NCBI GenBank assembly: GCA_035541895.1
Contig: DATKMK010000110.1
Span: 1-41,887, forward strand
DNA from: DATKMK01 sp035541895
Lineage (GTDB): Bacteria > Desulfobacterota > Binatia > HRBIN30 > JACQVA1
Length of the DNA stretch: 41,887 bases
Direction of reading: 5' to 3'
Shown: in pieces, positions 31,778-40,740 of the stretch
How positions within the stretch are numbered: the first letter of the stretch is position 1
Layout of the letters: every line of letters starts with the position of its first letter
Translations under genes and position numbers: made by a program
Notes under the pieces: model-generated
Seen by the model: only the letters and a program-made list of their open reading frames with translations
Database searches by the model: none
Told to the model about the DNA's origin: nothing

Positions 31778-33199
31778 ATGACTCTCGGACGCCGAATCAT
31801 TCTGACGTTATTGAAGATCTCGGACCTCAGCATGGTCGTGCTGAGCTTGCTGATTTCGATCGCTGCCACCGGCGGTGCGCGTGACCTCAGTGGTAGCCTG
31901 GACATCCTCGAAGTCCGGGTCAGCATCCGCAATCTGCTGTTCACTGCCGTGTATCTCGGCTTCTGGCATGGTGTGTTGCGCAGCCGCGGTCTGTATCAAT
32001 CGTACCGGCTCTCGGCGGCGGCGCGCGAGTTGCGTGATCTCAGCCTCGCGGTGATCACCGGGGTGCTGCCGCTCGTGCCCGCCGCGGTGCTGTTTCACTT
32101 CCAGTTCGCGACGGTCGACTTCTTGTTCTTCTTCAGCGGGGCGACGCTGATCGCCCTGATCCTCGAACGACGCGCGTTGCGGAGTCTCGGACGCCGGCTG
32201 CGACACTATGGGCGTAATTTGCGCAACGTGATCGTGGTCGGCACCGGCAGCCAAGCCCTCGACCTCGCCTCCCGATTGGCGCGTCGCGAGGACCTCGGAT
32301 ACCACGTGGTCGACGTGATCGAAGCTGAGCCGGGCGCGGCGGATAACGGTGCCGGCGCCGCCAAGGCCATTCGCCAAGTCGAACTCTTGATCGAACGCCA
32401 ACCGATCGACGAGGTGTTCCTCGCGCTGCCGCTCGATTCATCTCAACTCATGACGCGAGACCTGATCGGGTTGTGCGAGGAGCAGGGCATCACCATTCGA
32501 CTGATGGCGCACGTCACGTCCCTGCAGTGGGCGCGCGCGGTGGTCGATGCGGTCGAAGGCCAGCCGGTGCTGACGATCCACAGCGGACCGCCGGAATCGT
32601 TCGGTCTTGTCGCCAAGCGCGCAATCGACATCGTCGGCGCCACGCTGGCGCTGGTGCTGCTCGCGCCACTGCTGCTGATCGTGGCGATCCTGGTGAAGCT
32701 GGATTCGAAAGGGCCGATCTTCTTTGCGCAGGAGCGCGTCGGGTTCAATCGCCGCCGGTTCCGCGCCTTCAAATTCCGCACGATGGTCACGGATGCCGAG
32801 CAGTTACAGGCGTCCCTCGAATCACTGAACGAGGCCGACGGCCCCGTCTTCAAAATCGAGAATGATCCGCGGGTCACCCGTCTGGGTCGCTGGCTCCGTC
32901 GCTTGAGCATCGATGAGATTCCGCAACTCCTGAATGTGCTCAAGGGCGAAATGAGCCTGGTCGGCCCGCGACCGTTGCCCGTACGCGACGTGAGCCGCAT
33001 CGACGTGCGCTGGCACAAGCGCCGCTTCAGCGTCAAGCCCGGCATCACCTGCCTGTGGCAAGTGAACAGTCGAAGGCCGAAGTTTGACGAGTGGATTCAG
33101 GCCGACATGGAGTACATCGACAACTGGTCGCTCGCGCTCGACTTGCGCATTCTTGTGAAAACTATCCCGGCCGTACTGTCGGGGCAGGGGGCGCATTGA
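31778..33199 (+). CDS. Polyprenyl-phosphate hexose-1-phosphate transferase (WcaJ/PssY-like)
   Basis: 473 residues. Four or so hydrophobic helices in the first 130 residues, a central soluble nucleotide-binding-like domain (IVVGTGSQALDLASRLARREDLG), and the catalytic C-terminal PHPT domain from about 280: a membrane re-entrant helix, KLDSKGPIFFAQERVGFNRR, FKFRTM, KIENDPRVTRLGRWLRR, SIDEIPQLLNVLKGEMSLVGPRP and the late PGITCLWQVNSR. It starts repeat-unit assembly by transferring a sugar-1-phosphate from a UDP-sugar to undecaprenyl phosphate. Typical length. It is the committed step of this operon's polymer. Confidence 0.96.
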   Translation: MTLGRRIILTLLKISDLSMVVLSLLISIAATGGARDLSGSLDILEVRVSIRNLLFTAVYLGFWHGVLRSRGLYQSYRLSAAARELRDLSLAVITGVLPLVPAAVLFHFQFATVDFLFFFSGATLIALILERRALRSLGRRLRHYGRNLRNVIVVGTGSQALDLASRLARREDLGYHVVDVIEAEPGAADNGAGAAKAIRQVELLIERQPIDEVFLALPLDSSQLMTRDLIGLCEEQGITIRLMAHVTSLQWARAVVDAVEGQPVLTIHSGPPESFGLVAKRAIDIVGATLALVLLAPLLLIVAILVKLDSKGPIFFAQERVGFNRRRFRAFKFRTMVTDAEQLQASLESLNEADGPVFKIENDPRVTRLGRWLRRLSIDEIPQLLNVLKGEMSLVGPRPLPVRDVSRIDVRWHKRRFSVKPGITCLWQVNSRRPKFDEWIQADMEYIDNWSLALDLRILVKTIPAVLSGQGAH

Positions 33200-33990
33200 A
33201 CACCATCGGTTCGCACCCGCCGGTCACGGTCATCGTGCCGTGTTTCAACGAAGCGCCGGGTTTGCCGACGCTGTTGGGCCGGTTGCGAGCGATGCCGGAG
33301 TTTTCGCGGGCCGGGGGCTGGGGTGCCGTGTTCGTCGATGATGGCAGCACCGACGAGACGTTCAGTGCGCTGCTACGAGCGGCCCGCGACGAGTCGTGGC
33401 TCCATGTCGTGCGACACCACGAGAACCTCGGCCTCGGCGCCGCGTTGCGCACCGGCGTCGCACACGCGGATTCACCGATCATTTGCACTGTCGGCGGCGA
33501 TTGCACCTTGCCGCCCGAACGTTTGCCGGAGTTGACGGCACTCATCGAGGACGGTGCCGACATCGCGACAGCCTCCCCTTGGGTTCCGGCGGGTCAAGAA
33601 GCTCCGACCACTCGCTTCCGGCATACGCTCGGTCAAGGCCTCTCGCACATCTGTCGATCACTGGTCGGACAAGATGTCCAGACGTTCACCTGTCTGTTTC
33701 GCGCTTACCGCAGAAGCACGCTCGAGCGCATTCGCTTTCGTGCCAACGGTTCCTCGGCGCTGGCTGAGATTGTGCTCAAAGCCATGTCGTTCGGCTTCGT
33801 CGTCCGCGAAGTTTCGATGCGGCTTGAACCGCGGCGATTTGGTGAACCCAAACTCCGCGTGGGCGATGCGCTCGTCGCACACATGCACTTGCTGGGCTTG
33901 ACCGCGGTCGCCGTTGGCCGGCGGACATTTCTCCCACCAATTTCCAAGCGAGGCGTCATGAAAGACAAATCAGGCGCGATTCCGTCATGA
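33196..33990 (+). CDS. Family 2 glycosyltransferase (DPM1-like)
   Basis: 264 residues beginning at a TTG that overlaps the preceding TGA (TTGA); an ATG 105 bases upstream lies within the transferase gene. TVIVPCFNEAPGLPTLL, VFVDDGSTDE, ENLGLGAALRTGV and TVGGDCTLPPERLPEL place it in the polyprenol-phosphate sugar synthase group; the DxD is D-C-T. IASASPWVP-like and LTQGLS-like positions (ATASPWVPAG, LGQGLSHI) also fit. Without membrane helices, it may transfer a sugar to a polyprenyl phosphate. It is the first of a run of coupled genes. Confidence 0.85.
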   Translation: MNTIGSHPPVTVIVPCFNEAPGLPTLLGRLRAMPEFSRAGGWGAVFVDDGSTDETFSALLRAARDESWLHVVRHHENLGLGAALRTGVAHADSPIICTVGGDCTLPPERLPELTALIEDGADIATASPWVPAGQEAPTTRFRHTLGQGLSHICRSLVGQDVQTFTCLFRAYRRSTLERIRFRANGSSALAEIVLKAMSFGFVVREVSMRLEPRRFGEPKLRVGDALVAHMHLLGLTAVAVGRRTFLPPISKRGVMKDKSGAIPS

Positions 33991-35087
33991 TGCAGACCGG
34001 GAACACCGTGCGCATCGCGGTAGTCGGATTGGGGCGGGCGGGGACCGCTCACCTCGACGCCTGGAAGTCGATTCCGGGTGTCGAAGTTGTCGCGGCGTGT
34101 GACCCCGCACCTGGGGCGCGTCGTTCCGCACTCACTCAGGGGATGAAGGCTTATGCGGACCTTCAATCGCTGCTGAGCAACGAGACCCTCGACGCGGTCA
34201 GCATCTGCACGCCGCCGGCCGACCACGTGCGGCAGGCGGTCGAGTGCTTCGAACGGGGGCTGCACGTCTTGTGCGAGCAACCGCTGGCGGTGAGTACGCG
34301 GGAAGCCGTGACCATGTTCCGTGCGGCCACCCGGAAGCGCTGCCAGTTGTCGTTGGCAACCAAGCTGCGCCACGTGCCCGAGGTGATTCGCGCCCGCGAA
34401 CTGATTCGCAACGGGGCCATCGGTGAGCCGCTGGCATTCGAACTCAGTTTCTGCGCGCCGGTTGATATGTCGCGCCGTTGGAACGCCGAGCCGAGTCGGT
34501 CGGGCGGCGGCGTCTTGATTGACAATGGTTGCGATGCGTTCGAAGTCATCGGCTTTCTGCTGGGCGCCGTGGCCCGCGTGCACGCGACGGTGCTGAAGCC
34601 GTTGCAGCGGTTGGCCGTCGAAGATTCGGTGACCATTGAGGTCGAAGCGCAAAATGGGGTCGTGGGGCGGGTCGATCTGAGTTGGAGCTTGGCAATCGGC
34701 CGCGAAGCGTATGTCGTCGTGCACGGTGCCCGCGGCGCCATCGAAATTGGCTGGAATAGTGCGGCGCTCAAGCTGCCGGGGCAAGACCCTCGCCAGATCG
34801 GCGCCGGCTACGACACGGCGCTGGCTTATCGAGAAATGACGGCGTCGTTCAAAGAAGTCATTGCCAACGCCCGCCGGCGTTGGATTACCCCGCTGGAATG
34901 CCTGCGGACCGTCGCGGCGGTCGATGCCGCGTACCGATCGGTGCGGTCAGGCGCGTGGGAATGGGTCGATGTCGAGGCCGCAAGTATCCCGCAAGCGGCC
35001 CGCGGTCGCGCGGTGCCGTCGGCGTCCGTCGGATCGGCATCCGACCCTCCGACGTTGACGCAAGTGCCGCTCGGAGCACGGTCATGA
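33987..35087 (+). CDS. Gfo/Idh/MocA family oxidoreductase with CEQP in place of CEKP
   Basis: 366 residues; ATG overlaps the preceding TGA (ATGA). The N-terminal Rossmann fold is AVVGLGRAGTAHLDAW, followed by ADLQSLLSNETLDAVSICTPPADH. The near-invariant EKP motif reads E97-Q98-P99 (LCEQPLAVS), so the lysine that supports hydride chemistry is absent. The C-terminal domain includes GGGVLIDNGCDAFEVI, with D rather than the common GxHxxD. It may be a redox enzyme of nucleotide sugars with altered chemistry, or inactive. The second family member at 39749 retains the lysine. Confidence 0.85.
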   Translation: MMQTGNTVRIAVVGLGRAGTAHLDAWKSIPGVEVVAACDPAPGARRSALTQGMKAYADLQSLLSNETLDAVSICTPPADHVRQAVECFERGLHVLCEQPLAVSTREAVTMFRAATRKRCQLSLATKLRHVPEVIRARELIRNGAIGEPLAFELSFCAPVDMSRRWNAEPSRSGGGVLIDNGCDAFEVIGFLLGAVARVHATVLKPLQRLAVEDSVTIEVEAQNGVVGRVDLSWSLAIGREAYVVVHGARGAIEIGWNSAALKLPGQDPRQIGAGYDTALAYREMTASFKEVIANARRRWITPLECLRTVAAVDAAYRSVRSGAWEWVDVEAASIPQAARGRAVPSASVGSASDPPTLTQVPLGARS

Positions 35088-36886
35088 TTGCCCTCTTCGG
35101 ACACGACGAACACTCGATCTTTGGTGTCACGTCGATCCTCGACATCGAAAAGATCCCCTATCGGCGCGTGACAAGCCTGGACGCGCAGCCGGGCGACTTG
35201 GTGCTGGTCGCGGGCGGCGACCTGTCGCCGGCGGAGGTGGCCTGTCTCGATGGGCAAACTGCCGTGGTGCTGAACGGGGGTAGCGCGTTTGCGCGAGCGA
35301 TGCTGGGGGCCACAAGGGCTACCGTGCGCCGGCGATCGAGCGCGATTGTCTTGGCGCAAAACCTATGGCCGGCGCGCGTGATGCAAATGGCCGCGAGCTT
35401 CGGCAAGGTGTCGCTGCGTCTCCCGATCGCGCCGGTGTGCGAAGTCGAGGCTTTGAGAGATGCGGCGCCGCTCGCGGCGCTGTCGCTCCAACATGGCTCC
35501 CAACACGCCCAAGCGCCGGCGGTGGCGCGCCGCGATCACTGCGTTTGGTCGGCGGTCGATCTGGGGTCTGCGTTTGCCAACCTCATGACTGAAGCGTATC
35601 TGCCGGCGGCGCCGGCGCGCGCCGCGGCGCCATCGTCCTTGCGTGCACGGATGCGGCGCCTCGCGGGGCACGCGTACTACGGCGCCCCGGACTTTGTCCG
35701 CAACTGGGTACAACGCCGCTCTCACAACCTGCTCGAGCGGCGGCTGCGGGGCTATGGCGATCAAGTCTCGGAATATCCCGTCGACGCAACCGGGTGGCTG
35801 ATCATCGAGTTGCTCAAGCGGCTGATCATTCACGCCGCCGGGTCGCTGGTCCGTATCGAGCGCTGGCCCGCGCCGTACGATGCCGCCGCGACGCTGACGC
35901 ACGATATCGCGCCGCGACGGTACGCCTACACCAAGGGTCTCGATCGATTGCTGCGCTACATTGCCGCGGTCGGGCATCCCGCGACCGTCGGTCTGAGCGC
36001 GGAGACGACCGATCGCTACTTGCCGGAATCGACGGTCCCTCGCCTGCAGAGTCAGAGCCTCGTCTGTTATGGGTTGGATCATCGCGGCACAAACGTGGGT
36101 GGTCGTGAAGAAATCAGCATTGCGCTGCAAGTCGCGCGTGCGCACCTGGAGCGGCGCGTCCACACTGTGGTCAATGGGTATCGGAGTCCCGGACTGCACC
36201 GTTCGGCTGATCTCGCATGGGCGCTGGATCAACAACAGTTCCGGTTCGACTCGTCGTGGCCGGACGTCGACCGCGAGAACTTTCATCACTTCGGCGGCGG
36301 CGTTCGACTCAATCTGCCGTTCCGTCCCGGCGTGCGCGACGTCTCCGGCGTACTCCGACCAAGCCGCTGCCTGGAGCTGCCGCTGTCCGCGCCTGACTGC
36401 ATCGAATCGCTGCGGACGGGGAGCAGCGTCGCGGAGTTGCGAGCGCTCGTCGAGTCGAAGGCCGCCTATGTGCGTCAAACCGGCGGACTCTACGTCGCGC
36501 GTGTGCACGGCGGCGTGTTTGGCGACCGCGACGCGACTCAACGCGAGGAGCATCTCGGGTTCGTGTGCCGCCAGTTGCGCCAGCCAGGGGTCTGGTTCGA
36601 CGGGATGGAGCGCATCGTCGATTGGTGGTTGGCGCGCGAGGCGTTGCTCCTTGCGGAGCGTGGCACCACGCTGCATCTCACCAACGGGGCCGAGCGGGCG
36701 ATCACCGGCGTACGGGTCGTGGTCGAACGCATGGATGGACAGACGGTGTTGCTGCTGCCAACCCTGGAAGCCGGCACCAGCGTGCTGCTCGCGCTGCCGC
36801 GCGGATCGACGCGGAGCGCCGCGATCGAGCACACCGAAGAACCGGCAGTCGTCTTCCCACAAGACGTGTCGCGTGCAATTCATTGA
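35084..36886 (+). CDS. Polysaccharide deacetylase-like protein with N-terminal extra domain
   Basis: 600 residues; ATG overlaps the preceding TGA. Residues about 1-110 form an unassigned alpha/beta domain (MIALFGHDEHSIFGVTSIL; DLVLVAGGDLSPAE). The carbohydrate esterase-4-like part starts near 265: T272-H273-D274 (metal/catalytic Asp motif), a single candidate metal His in GLDHRGTN, and R367-S-P-G (NGYRSPGLH) with FDSSWPD. The usual H-x3-H metal pair is not evident. The C-terminal ~90 residues look like a small beta domain (LHLTNGAERAITGVRVVVERM). No signal peptide, so it may be cytosolic. It probably acts on N-acetyl groups of the polymer or its precursor. Confidence 0.72.
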   Translation: MIALFGHDEHSIFGVTSILDIEKIPYRRVTSLDAQPGDLVLVAGGDLSPAEVACLDGQTAVVLNGGSAFARAMLGATRATVRRRSSAIVLAQNLWPARVMQMAASFGKVSLRLPIAPVCEVEALRDAAPLAALSLQHGSQHAQAPAVARRDHCVWSAVDLGSAFANLMTEAYLPAAPARAAAPSSLRARMRRLAGHAYYGAPDFVRNWVQRRSHNLLERRLRGYGDQVSEYPVDATGWLIIELLKRLIIHAAGSLVRIERWPAPYDAAATLTHDIAPRRYAYTKGLDRLLRYIAAVGHPATVGLSAETTDRYLPESTVPRLQSQSLVCYGLDHRGTNVGGREEISIALQVARAHLERRVHTVVNGYRSPGLHRSADLAWALDQQQFRFDSSWPDVDRENFHHFGGGVRLNLPFRPGVRDVSGVLRPSRCLELPLSAPDCIESLRTGSSVAELRALVESKAAYVRQTGGLYVARVHGGVFGDRDATQREEHLGFVCRQLRQPGVWFDGMERIVDWWLAREALLLAERGTTLHLTNGAERAITGVRVVVERMDGQTVLLLPTLEAGTSVLLALPRGSTRSAAIEHTEEPAVVFPQDVSRAIH

Positions 36887-36922
36887 GCGCGATCCGGTCG
36901 CGAAGTCGGATCATTTCAGACC

Positions 36923-38056
36923 ATGTCGATGGGTGCGCCGCAGCCGCGCATTGATTTGATTGTTGGTGCCCGACCGAATTTCGTGAAAGTCGCTCCCGTG
37001 TACCGCGCGCTGCGCGGCCATCGCGACCGACTCGACGTACATCTCGTTCATACCGGCCAGCACTACGACGCGAACATGTCCGATGTGTTCTTCGCCGATC
37101 TGGCGATTCCCGCACCGGATGCTTTCCTCGGCGTGGGCTCGCTGTCGCACGGGGCGCAAACCGGCGCGATCATGACCCAGTACGAACAGTTGGCGATGCA
37201 ATCGCGTCCGGACCTCACCGTCGTCTTCGGCGACGTGAACTCGACGATGGCGTGCACGCTCGCGGCATCGAAGCTCGGCATTCCGGTGGCTCACGTCGAA
37301 GCCGGCCTACGCAGTTTCGACCGCACGATGCCGGAAGAAATCAATCGCGTGGTGACCGACCATGTTGCCGATCTCCTGTTCACGCCGTCAGCCGACGCCG
37401 ACGAGCATCTGCGTCGCGAAGGCATCCCGGCTGACCGCATTCATTTCGTGGGCAACGTGATGATCGATTCGTTGGTGGCGTCGCGCGCGAAGATCGAGGC
37501 ATCGAACATTCTCGGCGCGTTGGCCTTGGAGCCGAAGCGATACGCAGTCGCGACGTTGCATCGTCCCAGTAACGTCGATCGCGACGAGACGCTGGCGCCG
37601 ATTTTGTCCGCGCTGGAGTCGATCCAAGCCCGTGTGCCGATCGTCTTTCCGGCTCATCCGCGAACGCAACGGCGTCTCGCCGCCGAGGGCTTGCGCGCGT
37701 TGCGGGCGCGGCTCACGAATGTCCGCATCATCGAACCCCTCGCGTACTGCGACTTCGTACGGTTGGTGAGTCAAGCGACGCTGGTGCTAACCGATTCCGG
37801 CGGCATTCAGGAGGAGACCACGTACCTCGATGTGCCGTGCGTCACGTTGCGGAAGAACACCGAACGGCCGATCACGATTTCGCACGGGACGAGCGTCCTG
37901 GTGGGCAACGATACCGCCACGATCGTGCGCGAGGCCGAGCGCATCCTTGGCGGCGGTGGCAAGCGCGGCACTGTGCCGCCGCTGTGGGATGGGCACGCCG
38001 GCGAGCGGATTGCCGCGGTGATCCAGAGACGCATCACGCCCTGGGTGACGCAGTGA
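36923..38056 (+). CDS. wecB: UDP-N-acetylglucosamine 2-epimerase (non-hydrolysing)
   Basis: 377 residues, typical. GARPNFVKVAPVYRAL near the N-terminus, HTGQHYD, VFGDVNSTMACTLAA, VAHVEAGLRSFD, MPEEINRV, TLHRPSNVD, and DSGGIQEET followed by VTLRKNTERP are all diagnostic. It interconverts UDP-GlcNAc and UDP-ManNAc in the cytosol, supplying the donor for the WecG/TagA-type transferase whose GTG overlaps this stop (GTGA). Together they indicate a ManNAc-type residue near the reducing end of the repeat unit. The start at 36923 is 36 bases after the previous stop. Confidence 0.97.
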   Translation: MSMGAPQPRIDLIVGARPNFVKVAPVYRALRGHRDRLDVHLVHTGQHYDANMSDVFFADLAIPAPDAFLGVGSLSHGAQTGAIMTQYEQLAMQSRPDLTVVFGDVNSTMACTLAASKLGIPVAHVEAGLRSFDRTMPEEINRVVTDHVADLLFTPSADADEHLRREGIPADRIHFVGNVMIDSLVASRAKIEASNILGALALEPKRYAVATLHRPSNVDRDETLAPILSALESIQARVPIVFPAHPRTQRRLAAEGLRALRARLTNVRIIEPLAYCDFVRLVSQATLVLTDSGGIQEETTYLDVPCVTLRKNTERPITISHGTSVLVGNDTATIVREAERILGGGGKRGTVPPLWDGHAGERIAAVIQRRITPWVTQ

Positions 38057-38868
38057 GCCCTGAAGCAAGCCGACCCGCGACCATCGACGTCGCTGTGGGT
38101 CCGCGGACGCTCGTATCGACGAGAGTTCCCGACCCCCGCGTCGTTCGGATCCTCGGCGTGCCATTTCATGATCTGACGTACCCTGAAGCGAAGCGCCACA
38201 TCGCGGCAATGCTCCGCGGTCCAGGAGTCCACCACATCGTGCTGGCGAACGCCCATACCTTGAACTGTGCGGTCGACGATGCGGGGTACCGCTCGATTTT
38301 GCAGCAAGCGAATCTGGTCTTACGTGACGGCGTGGGCATCGAGTTGGCGGCAATGCTTGCGGGTCGGCGCTTGCGCAACAACTTCGTGGGCACCGACTTC
38401 GTGCCCGCTCTGTTGCGGTCGCTGGCGCAGCCGCGCGTGCGCGTGTTTCTGTACGGCGCGTCGGCCGGGGTCGCCGTCACCGCCGGCCGTGAGCTGGTGA
38501 AGCGATGCGCGGGGATCCAGATCGTTGGGGCGGAGCACGGCTACGGCGATGCGCGCGAGGTCCTCAGCGCAATCCGCGCGCAGCGCGCCGACGTGTTGCT
38601 CGTCGCGCTCGGCAATCCACTGCAGGAGCGGTGGATCGCGACGCACCTGGATGAGTTGCAGGTACCCGTTGCGATCGGCGTCGGCGCGCTGTTCGACTAC
38701 CTTGCCGGGCGAGTGGTGCGCGCTCCGCGATGGATACGCCGGCTGCGAAGTGAGTGGATCTTTCGCTTGTGCGTCGAGCCCGGCCGATTGTGGCGTCGAT
38801 ACCTCGCCGGGAACGCTCGATTCCTCTGGCGGGTGCTCGCAGATCGACGGCAACCAGCAAGCACATGA
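38053..38868 (+). CDS. WecG/TagA/CpsF-type (GT26) N-acetylmannosaminyltransferase-like
   Basis: 271 residues from the GTG overlapping the wecB stop. The GT26 pattern is complete: HHIVLANAHTLNCAVDDAGY (Asn and His), LVLRDGVGIELAAML, NNFVGTDFVPALL, FLYGASAGVA, VALGNPLQERWIATH, and VGALFDYLAGRVVRAPRWIRR with the C-terminal EPGRLWRRYLAGN tail that binds membrane. It transfers ManNAc (or a derivative) to the lipid-linked first sugar. The first ~38 residues (to about RTLVSTRVPDP) are not typical and may be a poorly conserved extension. WecB next door makes its expected donor. Confidence 0.94.
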   Translation: MSPEASRPATIDVAVGPRTLVSTRVPDPRVVRILGVPFHDLTYPEAKRHIAAMLRGPGVHHIVLANAHTLNCAVDDAGYRSILQQANLVLRDGVGIELAAMLAGRRLRNNFVGTDFVPALLRSLAQPRVRVFLYGASAGVAVTAGRELVKRCAGIQIVGAEHGYGDAREVLSAIRAQRADVLLVALGNPLQERWIATHLDELQVPVAIGVGALFDYLAGRVVRAPRWIRRLRSEWIFRLCVEPGRLWRRYLAGNARFLWRVLADRRQPAST

Positions 38869-39752
38869 TCAATCAACACAACGAGGCACCGACGGTGTTG
38901 GCATGGCAGGCCGACGAAGCGGTGCAGTTGCGTTCCCTGTGGGACCGTGTCGCAGCGCTCGCATGGATTCCCGGCGACGCGGCGCGCTTCGTCATTCAGA
39001 TCGGCCAGCGTTGTCGTACGCAACTCGCGGTTGCGACAGCGAGGTCACTGGCCGTGTTTCTTCACGATCGGCAACCCAGGGCGAAAGTCGAGATCGTTGA
39101 CCCGGACGGCCGCCGCGAGTGGGGATCGTTCGCGCTATACGATGTTGCGGCCGCCGAACCGCTTGGTGTTGCGGGGTTGGCGGCGACGCGTGGACTGCGA
39201 GTGCCGCGCCTGTGGTTCGAGTCGTTCCACCTCATCACCGTCGCCGCCGCGCATCCGGACCCAGCGGCACGGGTGGCGGCGGTGCTCGATGCCCAAGCTG
39301 ACCCGCTGCGCCGGCTGCGGAACGCATACAGCGACGACGTGCTGGCGTACGAAGCGCACCGGTTGGCCGCGTCGGACCTTTCGATCGCCTGCGGCACGAT
39401 GAGCTGGACGGAGCCGACCGCAGAGTGCTGGTGGGCGGTGAGCACGAGCGACATCGCAGCCGATCACGCGGTCGCGCTTGCAACGGGAATTGCTCCGATG
39501 GAGTTGCCCACGCTGCGGCGATTCGCGCGGCACGAGCTGATCCCACCGGATGTGACACTGCAGAGCACGCTCCCCTCTCTGGATGGTTACGCGACATCCA
39601 TGTGGCGCGCACGCACCCATGCGGCACGCGAACGGATCATCGACGCGCGACGGGCGCTTGCATACGACTTCGCGACCGGACGGCGGAACGTGCACAAGAT
39701 CCCGGGTTACGTTCGCCGTCAACTGGCGTCCCGGCGGGGAGGTGCAGCGTGA
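38865..39752 (+). CDS. Possible DUF362-like protein
   Basis: 295 residues; ATG overlaps the preceding TGA. The N-terminal half lacks a recognisable motif. From about residue 85 the order of segments (VDPDGRREWGSFALYDV; LWFESFHLITVAAAH; SDLSIACGTMSWTEP; TSDIAADHAVALATGIAPMELPTLRRFA) follows the layout of DUF362 proteins, whose late segment reads like DPVAvDavaarlmG. No Cys-rich ferredoxin motif is present. The function in this operon is unknown. The comparison is from memory of the family pattern and needs a profile search, so I give the name as possible only. Confidence 0.65.
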   Translation: MINQHNEAPTVLAWQADEAVQLRSLWDRVAALAWIPGDAARFVIQIGQRCRTQLAVATARSLAVFLHDRQPRAKVEIVDPDGRREWGSFALYDVAAAEPLGVAGLAATRGLRVPRLWFESFHLITVAAAHPDPAARVAAVLDAQADPLRRLRNAYSDDVLAYEAHRLAASDLSIACGTMSWTEPTAECWWAVSTSDIAADHAVALATGIAPMELPTLRRFARHELIPPDVTLQSTLPSLDGYATSMWRARTHAARERIIDARRALAYDFATGRRNVHKIPGYVRRQLASRRGGAA

Positions 39753-40738
39753 GCCGGTTGCGTTTCGGCGTTGTCGGTTGCGGCGCCATCTCCACCTTTT
39801 ATCAACTGCCGGCGATTCGACATTGCTCGCAGGTGGACCTCGTCGCGGTTGTCGACACCGATCTGGCGTGGGCGCAGAGCGTGGCACGTCGATTCGGCGT
39901 GCGCGCTGCGTTTGCGAGTTACCGCGATCTGATTGGACACGTCGACGCGGCGCTGGTTGCGACGCCAAATCACACCCACGCGGATATCGCTTGCGGGTTG
40001 TTGCAAGCCGGCGTCCATGTCCTGTGCGAAAAGCCGATGAGCAGCACGCGCGCTGAGGTCGAACGGATGTTCGACGTCGCGACGCGCTCGGGCGCACGCT
40101 TGATGGCTGCGCATTGCCTGCGCTTCAGTCCGAACCTCGCCCTGCTCAAGCAAGCGATCGCGACGGGCTGGCTGGGTGATGTCAGAGAGCTCTCGGGCGG
40201 CATCGGTGGGCGCTACGAGTCCGGTACGCAGCGGACAGACTTCCGCCGGCAAAAGCAACTTGCCGGCGGCGGCGTGCTCCTCGATCTTGGTATCCATTTG
40301 ATCGACCTGGCGATGTGGCTCGTCGCAGACCACCCGGTGAACGTCGCCTACGAATCGACGCGTGCCGCCGAGTGGGAAGTTGAGACTGATGCCGAGGTGG
40401 CGTTGGAGTTCGGCACAGGAGTTCGAGCGATGCTCGCGTCCAGTTTCACTCGCACCCTCGAAAGTGCGCTGACGGTGCGGGGTACTGCCGGTTGGGCGAC
40501 CGCGGCACTGTATCGCCCGACGGATCTGACATTCTTCAGCCGCAGCGCGCGACTCTGTCAGCACGCAGGAGTGCAACAGCTCCAGCTCGCCGACGAATCG
40601 ATGTACGACGGACAGATCGCGCATTTTTGCCACGCGGTGCAGTCCGGCAACGAGTTCGCCGTTCGTGCCGATGAGGTGCGCGGCGTGATCGACGTGATCG
40701 AACGCTGCTACCGACAACAAGAGGCACACGCAGCATAG
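39749..40738 (+). CDS. Gfo/Idh/MocA family oxidoreductase
   Basis: 329 residues from a GTG overlapping the previous TGA (GTGA). FGVVGCGAISTFYQLPAI (Rossmann), ALVATPNHTHADIA, the intact catalytic E94-K95-P96 (LCEKPMSSTRAEV), and the substrate-domain GGGVLLDLGIHLIDLAMWL with the H-x2-D pair. It would oxidise or reduce a hydroxyl/keto on a nucleotide-linked sugar with NAD(P). Compared with the CEQP homologue at 33987, this copy is fully conserved. In context it may work with the SDR epimerase 2 bases downstream on modified sugars of the repeat unit. Confidence 0.92.
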   Translation: MSRLRFGVVGCGAISTFYQLPAIRHCSQVDLVAVVDTDLAWAQSVARRFGVRAAFASYRDLIGHVDAALVATPNHTHADIACGLLQAGVHVLCEKPMSSTRAEVERMFDVATRSGARLMAAHCLRFSPNLALLKQAIATGWLGDVRELSGGIGGRYESGTQRTDFRRQKQLAGGGVLLDLGIHLIDLAMWLVADHPVNVAYESTRAAEWEVETDAEVALEFGTGVRAMLASSFTRTLESALTVRGTAGWATAALYRPTDLTFFSRSARLCQHAGVQQLQLADESMYDGQIAHFCHAVQSGNEFAVRADEVRGVIDVIERCYRQQEAHAA

Positions 40739-40740
40739 TC

